Below, piece after piece: positions 1 through 8,701 of a stretch of DNA of 64,000 bases (its first letter is position 1; every line of letters begins with the position of its first letter). The notes beneath the pieces were generated by a model. It was not told the origin of the DNA, searched no databases, and saw nothing but the letters and a program-made list of their open reading frames with translations. The DNA is taken from contig NZ_JASJAP010000005.1 in assembly GCF_030066995.1 (NCBI RefSeq), positions 310,001 to 374,000 of the forward strand, written 5' to 3'. Origin of the DNA: Erythrobacter sp. GTDB taxonomy: Bacteria; Pseudomonadota; Alphaproteobacteria; Sphingomonadales; Sphingomonadaceae. Position numbers and translations under genes: made by a program.

Positions 1-728
1 TCCAACACCGCCGCCCGGCACCCCATCTCGGCAATCGCAGGGATAAGCACACGATAATCGTCCAAGCCGTCCGGCCCTGCAAACAAGGCGTCGCGTGGTT
101 CGAACGCTCGCACGCTCGGGTCGAGCTTGGCCCTCTCTTCAACATAAGGCGGGTTGGCGATGATGAAATCACACGGCCCCAAGTCAGAGAACCAGGACTG
201 TCCTCCTTCGCCGACCGGACCGCTCCACGCCCGATGGAGGAAGCGCGCCCTATCGCCAATATCCAGAGCCGCAGCGTTGGCTCGCGCCACCCGCAGCGCG
301 GCCTCGCATTTGTCGATGCCAACACCCTCGAGATCGGGTCGCTCGGCCAGGAGCGTGAGCAGCAAAGCCCCTGTCCCGGTGCCAAGATCGAGCACACCTC
401 GCGCTTCAATACGCGAAAGCGCCTCGAGCGCAGCCTCCACCACGGTTTCGCTGTCGGCTCGAGGGATCAGCGTATCGCGCGACACCTTGAAGGGTCGGCC
501 AAAGAACTCCTGTTGACCGACTATATAGGCTATCGGCTCGTGTTCCGACCGGCGCTCAACCCAAGACGCGAACCTCTCAGGAGCCGACTCATCGAGATGG
601 CGCAGCAGCATTTCCGAACGCGGCATACCCAAAGCGTGGGCCATTAGCACTTCGGCGTCGAGACGCGCGGTATCGGAGGTTTTGCTCAGCCGCTGAGCGG
701 CCTCGCAGATGGCGTCGGCAACCCTCAC
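1..728 (-). CDS. prmC: Peptide chain release factor N5-glutamine methyltransferase (partial, 3' end outside window)
   Basis: PrmC/HemK methylates the glutamine of the GGQ motif of class I release factors using S-adenosylmethionine. Reading the reverse strand from a GTG at 728 gives an open frame to the window edge (242 codons). It has a SAM-binding segment with the residues [11 protein letters not shown], and the catalytic NPPY motif in the context [10 protein letters not shown]. The GTG overlaps the prfA stop codon (GTGA), which implies translational coupling and puts the enzyme right behind its own substrate, the usual prfA-prmC arrangement. The C-terminus lies outside the window. Identity is firm from the NPPY motif and the neighbour; the GTG start is inferred from the overlap. 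Confidence 0.9.
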   Translation of the reverse strand, partial: MRVADAICEAAQRLSKTSDTARLDAEVLMAHALGMPRSEMLLRHLDESAPERFASWVERRSEHEPIAYIVGQQEFFGRPFKVSRDTLIPRADSETVVEAALEALSRIEARGVLDLGTGTGALLLTLLAERPDLEGVGIDKCEAALRVARANAAALDIGDRARFLHRAWSGPVGEGGQSWFSDLGPCDFIIANPPYVEERAKLDPSVRAFEPRDALFAGPDGLDDYRVLIPAIAEMGCRAAVL

Positions 729-1792
729 TGGGACAGCGCCGCCAATCGCTTGGCTTCGTCCTCGGCGATCAAGGCATCGACCACCTCGGCAAGGCCCGGC
801 CCCGCGAGCACCTCTTCAAGCTTATGCAGAGTGAGGCCAATGCGATGATCCGTCACGCGGCCTTGCGGGAAGTTGTAGGTGCGGATGCGCTCGGAACGGT
901 CCCCGGAGCCCACCATAGCCTTGCGCGCCTCGGCCTCCGCGCCCTGCGCTTCGTTCCTCATTTTCTCGAACAGACGCGCGCGCAGAACCTGCATCGCCTT
1001 GGCGCGGTTCTTGATTTGCGAGCGCTCATCCTGCTGCATCACCACAAGGCCCGAGGGCAGGTGCGTGATGCGCACCGCGCTGTCGGTGGTGTTGACGTGC
1101 TGCCCGCCCGCACCGGACGCGCGGTAGGTGTCGATCTTGAGATCGCCCGGATCGATCTCGACATCGACCTCGTCCGGCTCGGGCAGCACCGCAACGGTCG
1201 CCGCCGAGGTGTGAATGCGCCCACCGCTCTCGGTCACTGGTACGCGCTGCACCCGGTGCACCCCGCTTTCGAACTTGAGCTTGGCGAAGACACCCTGCCC
1301 GGTCACATTCGCGACGATTTCCTTGAAGCCGCCCACTTCGCTGGCATTCATGCTGACCGGTTCGATGCGCCAGCCGTTCTCCTGCGCGAAACGTTCGTAC
1401 ATGCGATAAAGATCGCCCGCGAACAGCGCCGCCTCGTCTCCGCCCGTGCCGGCGCGGATTTCGAGCATTGCGGGCTTGCTGTCCGCCGCATCGCGCGGGA
1501 GGAGCGCGATGGCCAATTGGCGCTCGCGCTCGGGAAGCGTTTCGCGCAGCTGCTCCAGTTCCTCTTCTGCCATGGCCTTCATCTCGGGGTCGGCGAGCAT
1601 GTCTTCGAGCCCGGCGATCTCCTCGCGCGCCGCCTTCACTTCGGCTGCGATTCTGGCGACCGGTTCCAGCTCGGCGTAATCGCGGCTCGCCGCCACGAAC
1701 GCATCGCCCTCAAGCGTGCCCGAGGCCATACGCGCTTCGAGTTCGGCGAAACGATTGGCGATCTGATCAAGGCGTTCGAGGGGGATTTGCAT
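725..1792 (-). CDS. prfA: Peptide chain release factor 1
   Basis: RF1 reads UAA and UAG stop codons in the ribosomal A site and triggers peptide release. The 355-residue product has the usual length. Visible motifs are the codon-recognition tripeptide PVT (in [14 protein letters not shown]) and the universal GGQ loop (SGAGGQHVN) that reaches the peptidyl transferase centre. The PxT tripeptide, rather than SPF, separates it from RF2. The gene overlaps prmC downstream by 4 bp. The next upstream gene, hisS, is on the same strand, but a 408-bp spacer carrying repeats suggests separate transcription. Confidence 0.97.
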   Translation of the reverse strand: MQIPLERLDQIANRFAELEARMASGTLEGDAFVAASRDYAELEPVARIAAEVKAAREEIAGLEDMLADPEMKAMAEEELEQLRETLPERERQLAIALLPRDAADSKPAMLEIRAGTGGDEAALFAGDLYRMYERFAQENGWRIEPVSMNASEVGGFKEIVANVTGQGVFAKLKFESGVHRVQRVPVTESGGRIHTSAATVAVLPEPDEVDVEIDPGDLKIDTYRASGAGGQHVNTTDSAVRITHLPSGLVVMQQDERSQIKNRAKAMQVLRARLFEKMRNEAQGAEAEARKAMVGSGDRSERIRTYNFPQGRVTDHRIGLTLHKLEEVLAGPGLAEVVDALIAEDEAKRLAALSQ

Positions 1793-2200
1793 GGTCTCGG
1801 TCGTGAAGTCCTACAGGATGGAACACATGGAACACGGTCCTGAGGGTCAAAAGCTGGGGATGCTCGGTGCGTTCATGTGCGCGGATTAGCGTCGTTCTAG
1901 ACAAGTAGGAAAGGTCTCTTGCCCCGTCATCCTGAAACTGGGTTTAATAAACTGCGGAGTGTCCGCGCGGATGGGCGCGGAACGCGCCCTGCCCTTGCCT
2001 TATTCGTCATCCCGGCCCCCGAGCCGCGATCCAGCTTCTTATGGAACCGGCGGACGAAAGGAAGCTGGACCCCGGGTCAAGTCCGGGTTTGACCGGGGTG
2101 TGCTGCATGGCCCTAAAAACCGTCATGCTGAACTCGTTTCAGCATCCATCGCCTGCACAATAATGGTGGTCGAGCACGGGAAATGGACCCTGAAACAAGT
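1793..2200. other. 408-bp intergenic stretch between hisS and prfA, rich in palindromic repeats
   Basis: No credible coding frame is present. The stretch holds two imperfect long inverted repeats (described separately) and, around 1924-1945, a solo fragment resembling one repeat arm (GTCATCCTGAAAC). The reverse-strand promoter for prfA should lie close to 1793-1900, but no convincing -35/-10 pair was recognised. Confidence 0.6.
2005..2093. repeat. Imperfect palindromic intergenic repeat, type A
   Basis: The element begins CGTCATCCCGG and ends GTCCGGGTTTGAC, with internal arms GATCCAGCTTC and GAAGCTGGACC that can form a long cruciform or RNA hairpin. Small palindromic elements built on 'GTCATCCCGG...GCTGGACCCCGGGTCAAGTCCGGG' are common in sphingomonad intergenic DNA as I know it; copy number elsewhere cannot be judged from this window. 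It does not encode a protein. Confidence 0.7.
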
Positions 2201-2211
2201 TCAGGGTGACG
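2121..2211. repeat. Imperfect palindromic intergenic repeat, type B, overlapping the hisS 3' end
   Basis: Left arm CGTCATGCTGAACTCGTTTC and right arm GAAACAAGTTCAGGGTGACG are imperfect reverse complements separated by about 50 bp. The right arm supplies the last codons and the TGA stop of hisS (stop at 2203-2201), so the element appears to have inserted into, or been retained at, the very end of the coding region. Confidence 0.7.
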
Positions 2212-3442
2212 TTTCTGCGTTAATTGCCGCGACAATTCGGCTCGTATCGCCTTCGCCGGAAATGGAATAGTAGCCGGTTTCGTTGACACGAAGAATGTGC
2301 TTCGGGCCCTGCTTAACCGCTTTATCGTAGCGCTTTTTGAGAGAGCCTGTCGCCATGATCTCCGCGACGACACCACCGGCGCGAAGGTTGGCAAGGAGTC
2401 GATTGGCCTCGGCCAATCCAGCGTCGTGTTCGACCAAAACCATCGCTTCGAGCGGCGCCTCCTCTCGCTCCCCTATCGACATAATAAGCCGCTCGATGCC
2501 CGCCGCCCAGCCGACCGCGGGGGTCGCCGGACCGCCCAGGCTCTCCATCAGCCCATCGTAGCGCCCGCCGCCCAGCACCGTGCTTTGCGTTCCCAGAGCG
2601 TCAGCGGCGGCTGAACCTTCGTCGGGGATGAACTCGAAGGCGGTATGGCGATAATAGTCGAGGCCGCGCACCAAACTCTCAGCGCGCGTCCACTTCACAC
2701 TCGCCGCATCCAGGCCGCTCGTCACGCTCTCGAAGAAGGCCAGCGCCTCATCGGACAGATACGCGTCGATCTTTGGCGCATCGGACAGGAAGGCCTTGTC
2801 GCGCGGATCCTTGCTGTCGAGGATGCGCAGGGGGTTCTTCTCCAAGCGTTCCTGCGAGTCCTCCGAAAGGTCGCCCCGGACCTTCCCGAAATAGTCGATG
2901 AGCCCGGCTCGCCACGCCTCGCGGCTGTCCGCATCGCCAAGCGTGTTGAGGTGCAGCGTCACACCCTCGATGCCGAGCTCGCGAAGCAGCTGATCCGCCA
3001 TGGCCAGCAGCTCGACATCCGCCTGCGGTTCGGCGGCGCCGATAATCTCGGCGTCGATCTGGTGGAACTGGCGATATCGGCCCTTTTGCGGCCGCTCATA
3101 GCGGAACAGCGGGCCGTGCGTGGCCACCTTCAGCGGCGCGTGCTGCTGCCATCCATTGGTCAGGTAAGCGCGCGCGATTCCAGCGGTGAACTCGGGGCGC
3201 AGCGTAAGCGAATCCCCGCCGCGATCCTCAAACGAGTACATCTCCTTCGACACAACGTCGGTGGTCTCGCCGAGCGAACGCGCGAACACTTCGGTTTTCT
3301 CGAACACCGGGAACTCGGCCCGGCGGAAACGGTACAGACGGCGCACGCGCTCAAACGTCTCGACCACGAAGGCAAAGGCCTCCGCGTCCGCTCCGAAAAT
3401 ATCCTGCGTACCACGGATGGCTTTTGGCGTGTTCTTGCTCAT
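2201..3442 (-). CDS. hisS: Histidyl-tRNA synthetase
   Basis: Class II aminoacyl-tRNA synthetase that charges tRNA(His). The 413-residue product is close to the usual length. Motif 1 and 2 regions are visible in [14 protein letters not shown] and [16 protein letters not shown] (motif 2), followed by the histidine-binding segment [15 protein letters not shown] and the motif 3 region GGGRYDGL. The start is the ATG at 3442, in a divergent spacer with ppa. The last residues (TSP) and the stop codon are provided by an intergenic palindromic repeat, so the C-terminus may differ slightly from that of relatives. Confidence 0.97.
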   Translation of the reverse strand: MSKNTPKAIRGTQDIFGADAEAFAFVVETFERVRRLYRFRRAEFPVFEKTEVFARSLGETTDVVSKEMYSFEDRGGDSLTLRPEFTAGIARAYLTNGWQQHAPLKVATHGPLFRYERPQKGRYRQFHQIDAEIIGAAEPQADVELLAMADQLLRELGIEGVTLHLNTLGDADSREAWRAGLIDYFGKVRGDLSEDSQERLEKNPLRILDSKDPRDKAFLSDAPKIDAYLSDEALAFFESVTSGLDAASVKWTRAESLVRGLDYYRHTAFEFIPDEGSAAADALGTQSTVLGGGRYDGLMESLGGPATPAVGWAAGIERLIMSIGEREEAPLEAMVLVEHDAGLAEANRLLANLRAGGVVAEIMATGSLKKRYDKAVKQGPKHILRVNETGYYSISGEGDTSRIVAAINAETSP

Positions 3443-3562
3443 GATTTTCCTGTGTTTGGGGCGGAGTTAGGCCAAGGTCGAACTTGCCGCAATATCGATA
3501 GGGGGCTATCGGCCCGGCTCAGCCTTTTGGGAGAGGGGCGCACACCAAGTCAGGAAGCCTCA

Positions 3563-4096
3563 ATGCGCATCGATAAGATACCCACTGGCGAAAGTCCGCC
3601 CGACGACCTCAACGTCATCATCGAAGTCCCCACCGGCGGCGAACCGGTGAAATACGAGTTCGACAAGGAAAGCGGCGCGCTGTTCGTTGACCGCATCCTG
3701 CATACACCGATGCGCTATCCCGCGAATTATGGCTTCGTCCCGCACACGCTCAGCCCGGATGGCGACCCGCTGGACGCGCTCGTCATCGCGCGCTCGCCAT
3801 TTATTCCGGGCTGTGTTGTGAGATCGAGGCCGATCGGTGTGCTCAATCTTGAAGACGAGCATGGCGGCGATGAAAAGCTGGTCTGCGTGCCGGTCGACAC
3901 GACGTTTCCGTACTATTCGGATGTGGGCGAGGCCAAAGACCTGCCCTCAATCATCATGCAGCAGATCGAGCACTTCTTCACGCACTACAAGGATCTGGAA
4001 AAGGAGAAATGGGTGCGGATCGGCAAATGGGGGGATCGGGCCGAGGCGCGTCAGATCGTGATTGAAGCGATCGAACGGGCCAAACAGGCGGCGTAA
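3563..4096 (+). CDS. ppa: Inorganic pyrophosphatase
   Basis: Soluble family I pyrophosphatase that hydrolyses PPi to drive biosynthetic reactions. The 177-residue product carries the signature DGDPLDALV with the metal-binding aspartates, and the lysine/tyrosine-rich active-site context VKYEFDKESGALFVDR. The ATG at 3563 was chosen because the protein from MRIDKIPTGE matches the family's usual N-terminus; the same frame stays open upstream only because it runs antisense to hisS. Transcribed divergently from hisS, single gene. Confidence 0.97.
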   Translation: MRIDKIPTGESPPDDLNVIIEVPTGGEPVKYEFDKESGALFVDRILHTPMRYPANYGFVPHTLSPDGDPLDALVIARSPFIPGCVVRSRPIGVLNLEDEHGGDEKLVCVPVDTTFPYYSDVGEAKDLPSIIMQQIEHFFTHYKDLEKEKWVRIGKWGDRAEARQIVIEAIERAKQAA

Positions 4097-4187
4097 ATGT
4101 CCAGGACGGCGGCAAGAGTAATCTTCAGCTCCGTCCCCAGCGCCCAGCCCCCACTCAATCAGCCGCAATCCTGTCAGGCGCCCCCAG

Positions 4188-4568
4188 TCAGGCGAAAGCG
4201 AAAATCAGTTTCACCAGGCCCGTCAGCACGAAGGGCAGGCCAATCGCCAACATCCAAAGCGCGATCGTGTCCCTCCGAAAGCTGGCCGCGTGAGCGGGAT
4301 CAGTCGCTTCTTCGTCGTTGAGGCACGTCCAACGCCGCTCGAACCAGCGGCACGCCGGTATGATAGCGGCGACGAGAATGACCAAGGCAACGTAGGGCAG
4401 AAGCGAGGAGAACCCCTCTGACAGCGCCTTTACCGTGACGAAAATCTGGAGCCCGGTGTAAACCAACAGCGCGTACGCCACATGATCGCTCATGGCCCGC
4501 CGCCAGTCGGTGCCCGACGCGCTCGCGCCCATGTCGGTGTGTTCGTGCTTTTGCGTCAGATTGTTCAT
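4188..4568 (-). CDS. Small integral membrane protein of unknown function
   Basis: A 126-residue protein with a polar N-terminus (about 25 residues) followed by three hydrophobic segments: YALLVYTGLQIFVTV, LLPYVALVILVAAIIPACRWF and TIALWMLAIGLPFVLTGLVKLIF. The ATG at 4568 is preferred over a GTG at 4601 because a GGGAG sequence lies just upstream. I recognise no family motif. It sits alone between ppa and lptB on the opposite strand to both. Function unknown; coding status is supported by clean membrane segments and high-GC third positions. Confidence 0.65.
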   Translation of the reverse strand: MNNLTQKHEHTDMGASASGTDWRRAMSDHVAYALLVYTGLQIFVTVKALSEGFSSLLPYVALVILVAAIIPACRWFERRWTCLNDEEATDPAHAASFRRDTIALWMLAIGLPFVLTGLVKLIFAFA

Positions 4569-4929
4569 GCGGCCGCTCCCATCGGCTATCTCCACCGCCA
4601 CCTTTATCCCTTAGCCTGCGGTCGCTTGCAAGGGCCGTAACGAATTTGAAACATTCTTGCGCGGCGCATCGTCCTGGAAAAGCAGGCCGTTGGAATGAAT
4701 GGAGAAAACAAGGGAGAACGGCCTCTAACCGGGCTTCGATCCAGCAGCGTCCCCTCAAATGCGGGCCGGTGACACCCGCCTGCCGCCAGCGCGAATCGCG
4801 TCTGGGACGCGCTTGGGAGGACGCTTCCCGCCGTGTCCCCTGCAAAATTCTTGCCAAAGTGTTGATGAAAGGCACATTGAGGGCAATTGCGCCCTTTTCT
4901 GTTCCCGCTACGGTGCTAATGCACGCACA
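4569..4929. other. 361-bp divergent intergenic region upstream of lptB
   Basis: No convincing gene. The frame of lptB stays open upstream to 4759 but shows no family resemblance there. The region must hold the promoter(s) for lptB-rpoN and for the divergent membrane protein; no canonical boxes were recognised. Confidence 0.5.
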
Positions 4930-5745
4930 ATGTCACAGGACACGACGATAACGGCCGGGACCACACTTCCGCCAGGATCGCTTGGGGGCGAAGAAGCCGT
5001 GAGCGCCGTCGGCGACTTGGCCAATGGCGGGCTGGAAGTCATTTCGATCGCCAAGAGCTACGACAAGCGCGCGGTGCTAACGGATATCTCCTTGAGCGTT
5101 GCCAAGGGTGAGGTTCTGGGGCTCCTGGGTCCGAATGGCGCGGGCAAGACGACGTGCTTTTATTCGATAATGGGACTGGTGAAGCCGGACTCGGGCCGAA
5201 TACTGATGGACGGGGAGGATGTGACCAATCTCCCGATGTATCGCCGCGCCATCCTTGGCCTGGGCTACCTGCCTCAGGAAACGAGCATCTTTCGGGGCAT
5301 GACGGTCGAGCAGAACATCAACTGCGTGCTCGAAATGGTGGAGCCCGATCGCGAGACGCGCGAGAAGGAGCTGGAGCGCCTCCTGGGCGAATTTGGCCTT
5401 ACAAAGCTGCGCGACAGCGCCGCGATGGCGCTCTCAGGGGGGGAAAGGCGGCGCTGCGAGATTGCGCGCGCGCTGGCGGCAAAACCGTCGATCATGCTGC
5501 TCGATGAACCCTTTGCCGGAATCGATCCGCTCTCGATCAGCGACATTCGCGATCTCGTCAAAGACCTGAAGCGTCGTGGAATTGGCGTGCTGATTACCGA
5601 CCACAACGTGCGCGAGACGCTCGATATCGTCGACCGGGCCTGCATTATATACGGGGGACAGGTGCTGTTTGCGGGCACGCCTCAAGCGCTGGTCGCCGAT
5701 GAGAATGTGAAACGGCTTTACCTGGGCGAGAGCTTCACGCTCTAG
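4930..5745 (+). CDS. lptB: LPS export ABC transporter ATP-binding protein
   Basis: Cytoplasmic ATPase of the LptB2FGC complex that extracts lipopolysaccharide from the inner membrane. In the 271-residue product the Walker A (GPNGAGKTT, residues 67-75), signature LSGGERRR, Walker B IMLLDEPFAGIDP and switch histidine (ITDHNVRET) are all present. About 35 residues precede the usual LptB start, beginning MSQDTTITAG; the ATG at 4930 is the last methionine before the conserved domain. It is followed 11 bp later by rpoN, the classical lptB-rpoN pairing of proteobacteria. Confidence 0.95.
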   Translation: MSQDTTITAGTTLPPGSLGGEEAVSAVGDLANGGLEVISIAKSYDKRAVLTDISLSVAKGEVLGLLGPNGAGKTTCFYSIMGLVKPDSGRILMDGEDVTNLPMYRRAILGLGYLPQETSIFRGMTVEQNINCVLEMVEPDRETREKELERLLGEFGLTKLRDSAAMALSGGERRRCEIARALAAKPSIMLLDEPFAGIDPLSISDIRDLVKDLKRRGIGVLITDHNVRETLDIVDRACIIYGGQVLFAGTPQALVADENVKRLYLGESFTL

Positions 5746-5756
5746 GATCACGTTTC

Positions 5757-7265
5757 ATGGCTCTCGGCCCCCGCCTGGACCTTCGCCAATCGCAATCGCT
5801 GGTAATGACGCCGCAATTGCAGCAGGCAATCAAGCTGCTGGCGGCTTCAAACCTTGAGATCGAGACCTTTATTGGCGAGGCGCTGGACACCAATCCCTTG
5901 CTCGAAGCCGGCTCGACGTCGTCTGAAAGCCACGGCGACCCGGGCGAGCCGGATGACATTCCGAGAGAAGAATTCACAGCCGACCAGCTAATGGCCCAAG
6001 GAACCGGCGAAGCGGACGCGCCGCTTGATCTGGACGCGGGCGCGCTCGATCTCGACCGCGAAACCGGGGACGGAGCCACGCTTTCGCGCGGCGCTGGTCT
6101 CGACGATTGGGGTGGCGGACTGAATGCCGCAACTGGCTTCGAAGGGGAAGCGCTCGACTTCGACGCCCTGCACGAAGCGGACATAACGCTGGGCGAGCAC
6201 CTGCGCTCCCAGATCGGAGCCGTTGTCCGCGATGAGCGGGAAGCCTTCATCGCCCATCACATAATCGGTCTGCTCGACGATGCGGGTTACCTTCCGTTCG
6301 ATCTGAGCGACATTGCCCAGGACCTCGGCGTCGCGCGTGATAAAGCCAAGAGGGCATTGGCCGCGGTTCAGGCGCTTGATCCCAGCGGCGTTGGCGCGCG
6401 AGACTTGGCCGAATGCCTCGCGATCCAGGCTCGGGAAGCGGACCGGTACGATCCGTGCATGGCCCAGCTGATCAACAATCTTGAGCTTGTTGCGCAAGGG
6501 GAAATCGCGCGGCTCAAGCGCTTGTGCAAGGTCGATGAAGAAGACCTGGCCGACATGCTCGCAGAGCTGCGGGGTTACAACCCCAAGCCCGGGCTGGCCT
6601 TTGCTCCGAGCCAGGATACGGCCATCGTCCCCGACATCCTCATAAAACCCAATGAGAAGGGCGGCTGGGACATCGCGCTAAACGAGGAAACGCTGCCACG
6701 GCTGGTTGTCAATCGCGAATACTTTGTCGAACTGTCGAGCGCCGAGCAGGACCCCGAAGCGCAAGGGTGGCTGAAGGAGAAGCTGGCCGATGCGCATTGG
6801 CTCGTCCGCGCGCTCGACCAACGCCAGAAAACCATCCTCAAAACCGCTTCGGAAATCGTCAAGCAGCAAGAGGGGTTCTTTCGCCACGGGGTCTCCGAGC
6901 TCAAACCCCTGACCCTGCGCGAAGTCGCTGAGAAGATCGAGATGCACGAAAGCACTGTCAGCCGGGTCACCTCGAACAAGTATCTGTGGTGCGAGCGCGG
7001 CAGCTTTGAGCTGAAGTACTTTTTCTCCAGCGGGGTCGCCTCAAGCGATGGCGAGGGCGCGTCATCAGAAGCGATCAAGGCGCGGATCAAGGCGCTGACC
7101 GATGCAGAGGACCCCAAGAAAGTGCTGTCCGATCAGAAGCTCGCCGACACGCTCAACGAGGAAGGTTTCGACCTCGCACGACGCACCGTTGCCAAGTATC
7201 GCGAGGCGATCGGGATAGGTTCCAGCGCGCAAAGGCGCCGCGCCAAGAAGCTTCAATCCTTGTGA
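5757..7265 (+). CDS. rpoN: RNA polymerase sigma-54 factor
   Basis: Sigma-54 directs RNA polymerase to -24/-12 promoters that need enhancer-binding ATPases. The 502-residue protein has the glutamine-rich activator-interacting region I (LDLRQSQSLVMTPQLQQAIK), an acidic linker, a core-binding region, a helix-turn-helix (EVAEKIEMHESTVSRVTSNK) and the RpoN box ARRTVAKYRE at about residues 474-483. It lies 11 bp behind lptB and is probably cotranscribed. The usual downstream hpf/ptsN genes are absent; a broken frame and ctrA follow instead. A good sigma-54 promoter occurs in this window upstream of glnK. Confidence 0.97.
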   Translation: MALGPRLDLRQSQSLVMTPQLQQAIKLLAASNLEIETFIGEALDTNPLLEAGSTSSESHGDPGEPDDIPREEFTADQLMAQGTGEADAPLDLDAGALDLDRETGDGATLSRGAGLDDWGGGLNAATGFEGEALDFDALHEADITLGEHLRSQIGAVVRDEREAFIAHHIIGLLDDAGYLPFDLSDIAQDLGVARDKAKRALAAVQALDPSGVGARDLAECLAIQAREADRYDPCMAQLINNLELVAQGEIARLKRLCKVDEEDLADMLAELRGYNPKPGLAFAPSQDTAIVPDILIKPNEKGGWDIALNEETLPRLVVNREYFVELSSAEQDPEAQGWLKEKLADAHWLVRALDQRQKTILKTASEIVKQQEGFFRHGVSELKPLTLREVAEKIEMHESTVSRVTSNKYLWCERGSFELKYFFSSGVASSDGEGASSEAIKARIKALTDAEDPKKVLSDQKLADTLNEEGFDLARRTVAKYREAIGIGSSAQRRRAKKLQSL

Positions 7266-7316
7266 TACATTTCCCCCTTCGTCTGATAAACTCGGCTCGG
7301 ACATCGGAGGGAAACG

Positions 7317-7754
7317 ATGGAAACGAGAGATTCAGTAGATGATGAAACAGCGTTCGAACTAATCGAACAGGATAATCCGTAGGCTCCACGCCTCGTGGCG
7401 AAGGCTCAGATGTCGATCGATGAATTCGCGTATGAATTCGTTGTCGAAACCGAAGATGGCCTCGTAAAGGTCAGGTTGTCGATGAGCGGTCGCCGGAAGT
7501 GGGATGGATGATACGGCTCAGCGCATACGATCGCAAAGGTTACAAACGTCGCTACTGGCGAGCTATTCGCAGTCGATAAGCTGGAAGCTTGGATAGATTC
7601 GCTCCTTCACGGAAGCGATCACAAATCCGCGAACAACGCCTCTTGGGTAAAAGCGAAAGTCCAATACCATGGCTTGGCAAGTTCGAGTGCCAAGTCGAAA
7701 GCGTGTATGGAAGTCGCTGGAAAACAATACTGCCTCGATTGGAACACCTTCTGA
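7317..7754 (+). pseudogene. Unrecognised reading frame with two in-frame stop codons
   Basis: Starting at an ATG (7317) behind a perfect GGAGG, one frame runs 145 codons to a TGA at 7752 but is interrupted by TAG at 7380 (codon 22) and TGA at 7509 (codon 65). All three segments look protein-like: METRDSVDDETAFELIEQDNP, then MSIDEFAYEFVVETEDGLVK (from 7410), then a third segment including FAVDKLEAWIDSLLHGSDHK and two cysteines spaced CMEVAGKQYC. The third segment has no in-frame start near its beginning. The simplest reading is a recently inactivated gene; readthrough or sequencing errors are alternatives. No family was recognised. Confidence 0.5.
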
Positions 7755-7796
7755 AGCTCGCGCGCCCTCGGGCCGCCAGCTACGTAGTGACCCTGC

Positions 7797-7860
7797 GACT
7801 CGTGGAGTCAGGCCGGTTTACGCATAATTAACCTTTCCCGTTCAGACGTTGTGTGGTTAA
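7797..7860 (+). promoter_or_regulatory. Putative ctrA control region: GANTC sites and CtrA-type half-sites
   Basis: Two CcrM methylation sites (GACTC 7797-7801, GAGTC 7805-7809) are followed by TTAACC (7828-7833) and its inverse GGTTAA (7855-7860), about 80 bp before the ctrA ATG. In Caulobacter the ctrA P1 promoter contains a GANTC site and CtrA-binding TTAA boxes, giving methylation control and autoregulation. The spacing between the two half-sites here (21 bp) is not the canonical TTAA-N7-TTAA, so binding is inferred only. Confidence 0.4.
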
Positions 7861-7941
7861 TACATGGCAACATCTCTTGACGAGGCGTTACCACACCGAA
7901 GCGTGTCACGACCGGAAATCGGGGCAAATAGGGGACAAGAA

Positions 7942-8637
7942 ATGCGGGTGCTGTTGATTGAGGATGAGCCGACAACCTCAAAGGCTATCGAGCTCATGCT
8001 CACCACAGAAGGCTTCAATGTTTACTCTACCGATCTGGGCGAGGAAGGCCTCGATCTGGGCAAGCTGTATGACTACGACATCATTCTTCTCGACCTGAAC
8101 CTGCCCGACATGCACGGCTATGACGTGCTGAAGAAATTGCGGGTCGCCAAGGTGCAGACGCCGGTTCTCATTCTTTCCGGCATCGCTGAAATGGACAGCA
8201 AGATCCGGTCCTTCGGTTTTGGCGCAGATGATTACGTGACCAAGCCCTTCCATCGTGAAGAACTGGTCGCCCGCATCCACGCGGTCGTACGCCGTTCGAA
8301 AGGGCACAGTCAGTCGATCATTCGCACCGGCAAGCTGGCGGTCAATCTCGATGCGAAAACGGTCGAAGTCGATGGCGCGCGTGTCCACCTGACGGGTAAG
8401 GAATACGCGATGCTGGAGCTTCTCAGCCTTCGCAAGGGCACGACGCTGACCAAGGAAATGTTCCTCAACCACCTTTACGGCGGCATGGACGAGCCCGAAC
8501 TGAAGATCATCGATGTGTTCATCTGCAAATTGCGCAAGAAGTTGAGCCACGCCTGCAGCGGCGAAAACTACATCGAGACCGTCTGGGGTCGCGGCTATGT
8601 GCTGCGCGATCCGCAGGACGAGGCGGAAGCCGCTTAA
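7942..8637 (+). CDS. ctrA: Cell-cycle response regulator CtrA
   Basis: OmpR-type transcription factor that controls cell-cycle and motility genes in alphaproteobacteria and GTA genes in several of them. The 231-residue product begins [10 protein letters not shown], has the receiver phosphoacceptor in ILLDLNLPD, the conserved lysine in YVTKPFH, and a winged-helix output domain ending [17 protein letters not shown]. The ATG at 7942 was chosen over 7864 because it follows GGGGACAAG and matches the family N-terminus. The C-terminus ends in a short acidic/alanine tail (DEAEAA); two terminal alanines are typical of the ClpXP-degraded CtrA of Caulobacter. DivK, its upstream regulator, is at 30.2 kb. 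Confidence 0.95.
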   Translation: MRVLLIEDEPTTSKAIELMLTTEGFNVYSTDLGEEGLDLGKLYDYDIILLDLNLPDMHGYDVLKKLRVAKVQTPVLILSGIAEMDSKIRSFGFGADDYVTKPFHREELVARIHAVVRRSKGHSQSIIRTGKLAVNLDAKTVEVDGARVHLTGKEYAMLELLSLRKGTTLTKEMFLNHLYGGMDEPELKIIDVFICKLRKKLSHACSGENYIETVWGRGYVLRDPQDEAEAA

Positions 8638-8663
8638 GCGCTTCCCTCACGATTCAACGAGGA

Positions 8664-8694
8664 CGCCCGGGGCCAAGGCGGTCGCGGGCGTTTT
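8664..8694 (+). terminator. Intrinsic terminator of ctrA
   Basis: CGCCCG (8664-8669) pairs with CGGGCG (8685-8690), followed directly by TTTT, 27 bp after the ctrA stop and just before the convergent channel gene. Confidence 0.6.
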
Positions 8695-8701
8695 CGTAAC
8701 C

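Noticed and set aside
824..1843. A 339-codon forward frame over prfA
   Set aside because: Antisense artefact; prfA on the other strand is complete with PVT and GGQ motifs.
2645..3562. Long N-terminal extension of ppa running antisense through hisS
   Set aside because: Only the part from 3563 matches pyrophosphatase and gives the standard length; the rest is the complement of hisS.
7589..7831. An 80-codon forward frame after rpoN
   Set aside because: It overlaps, in another frame, the protein-like interrupted frame at 7317-7754 that has a better start and composition; no ribosome site.
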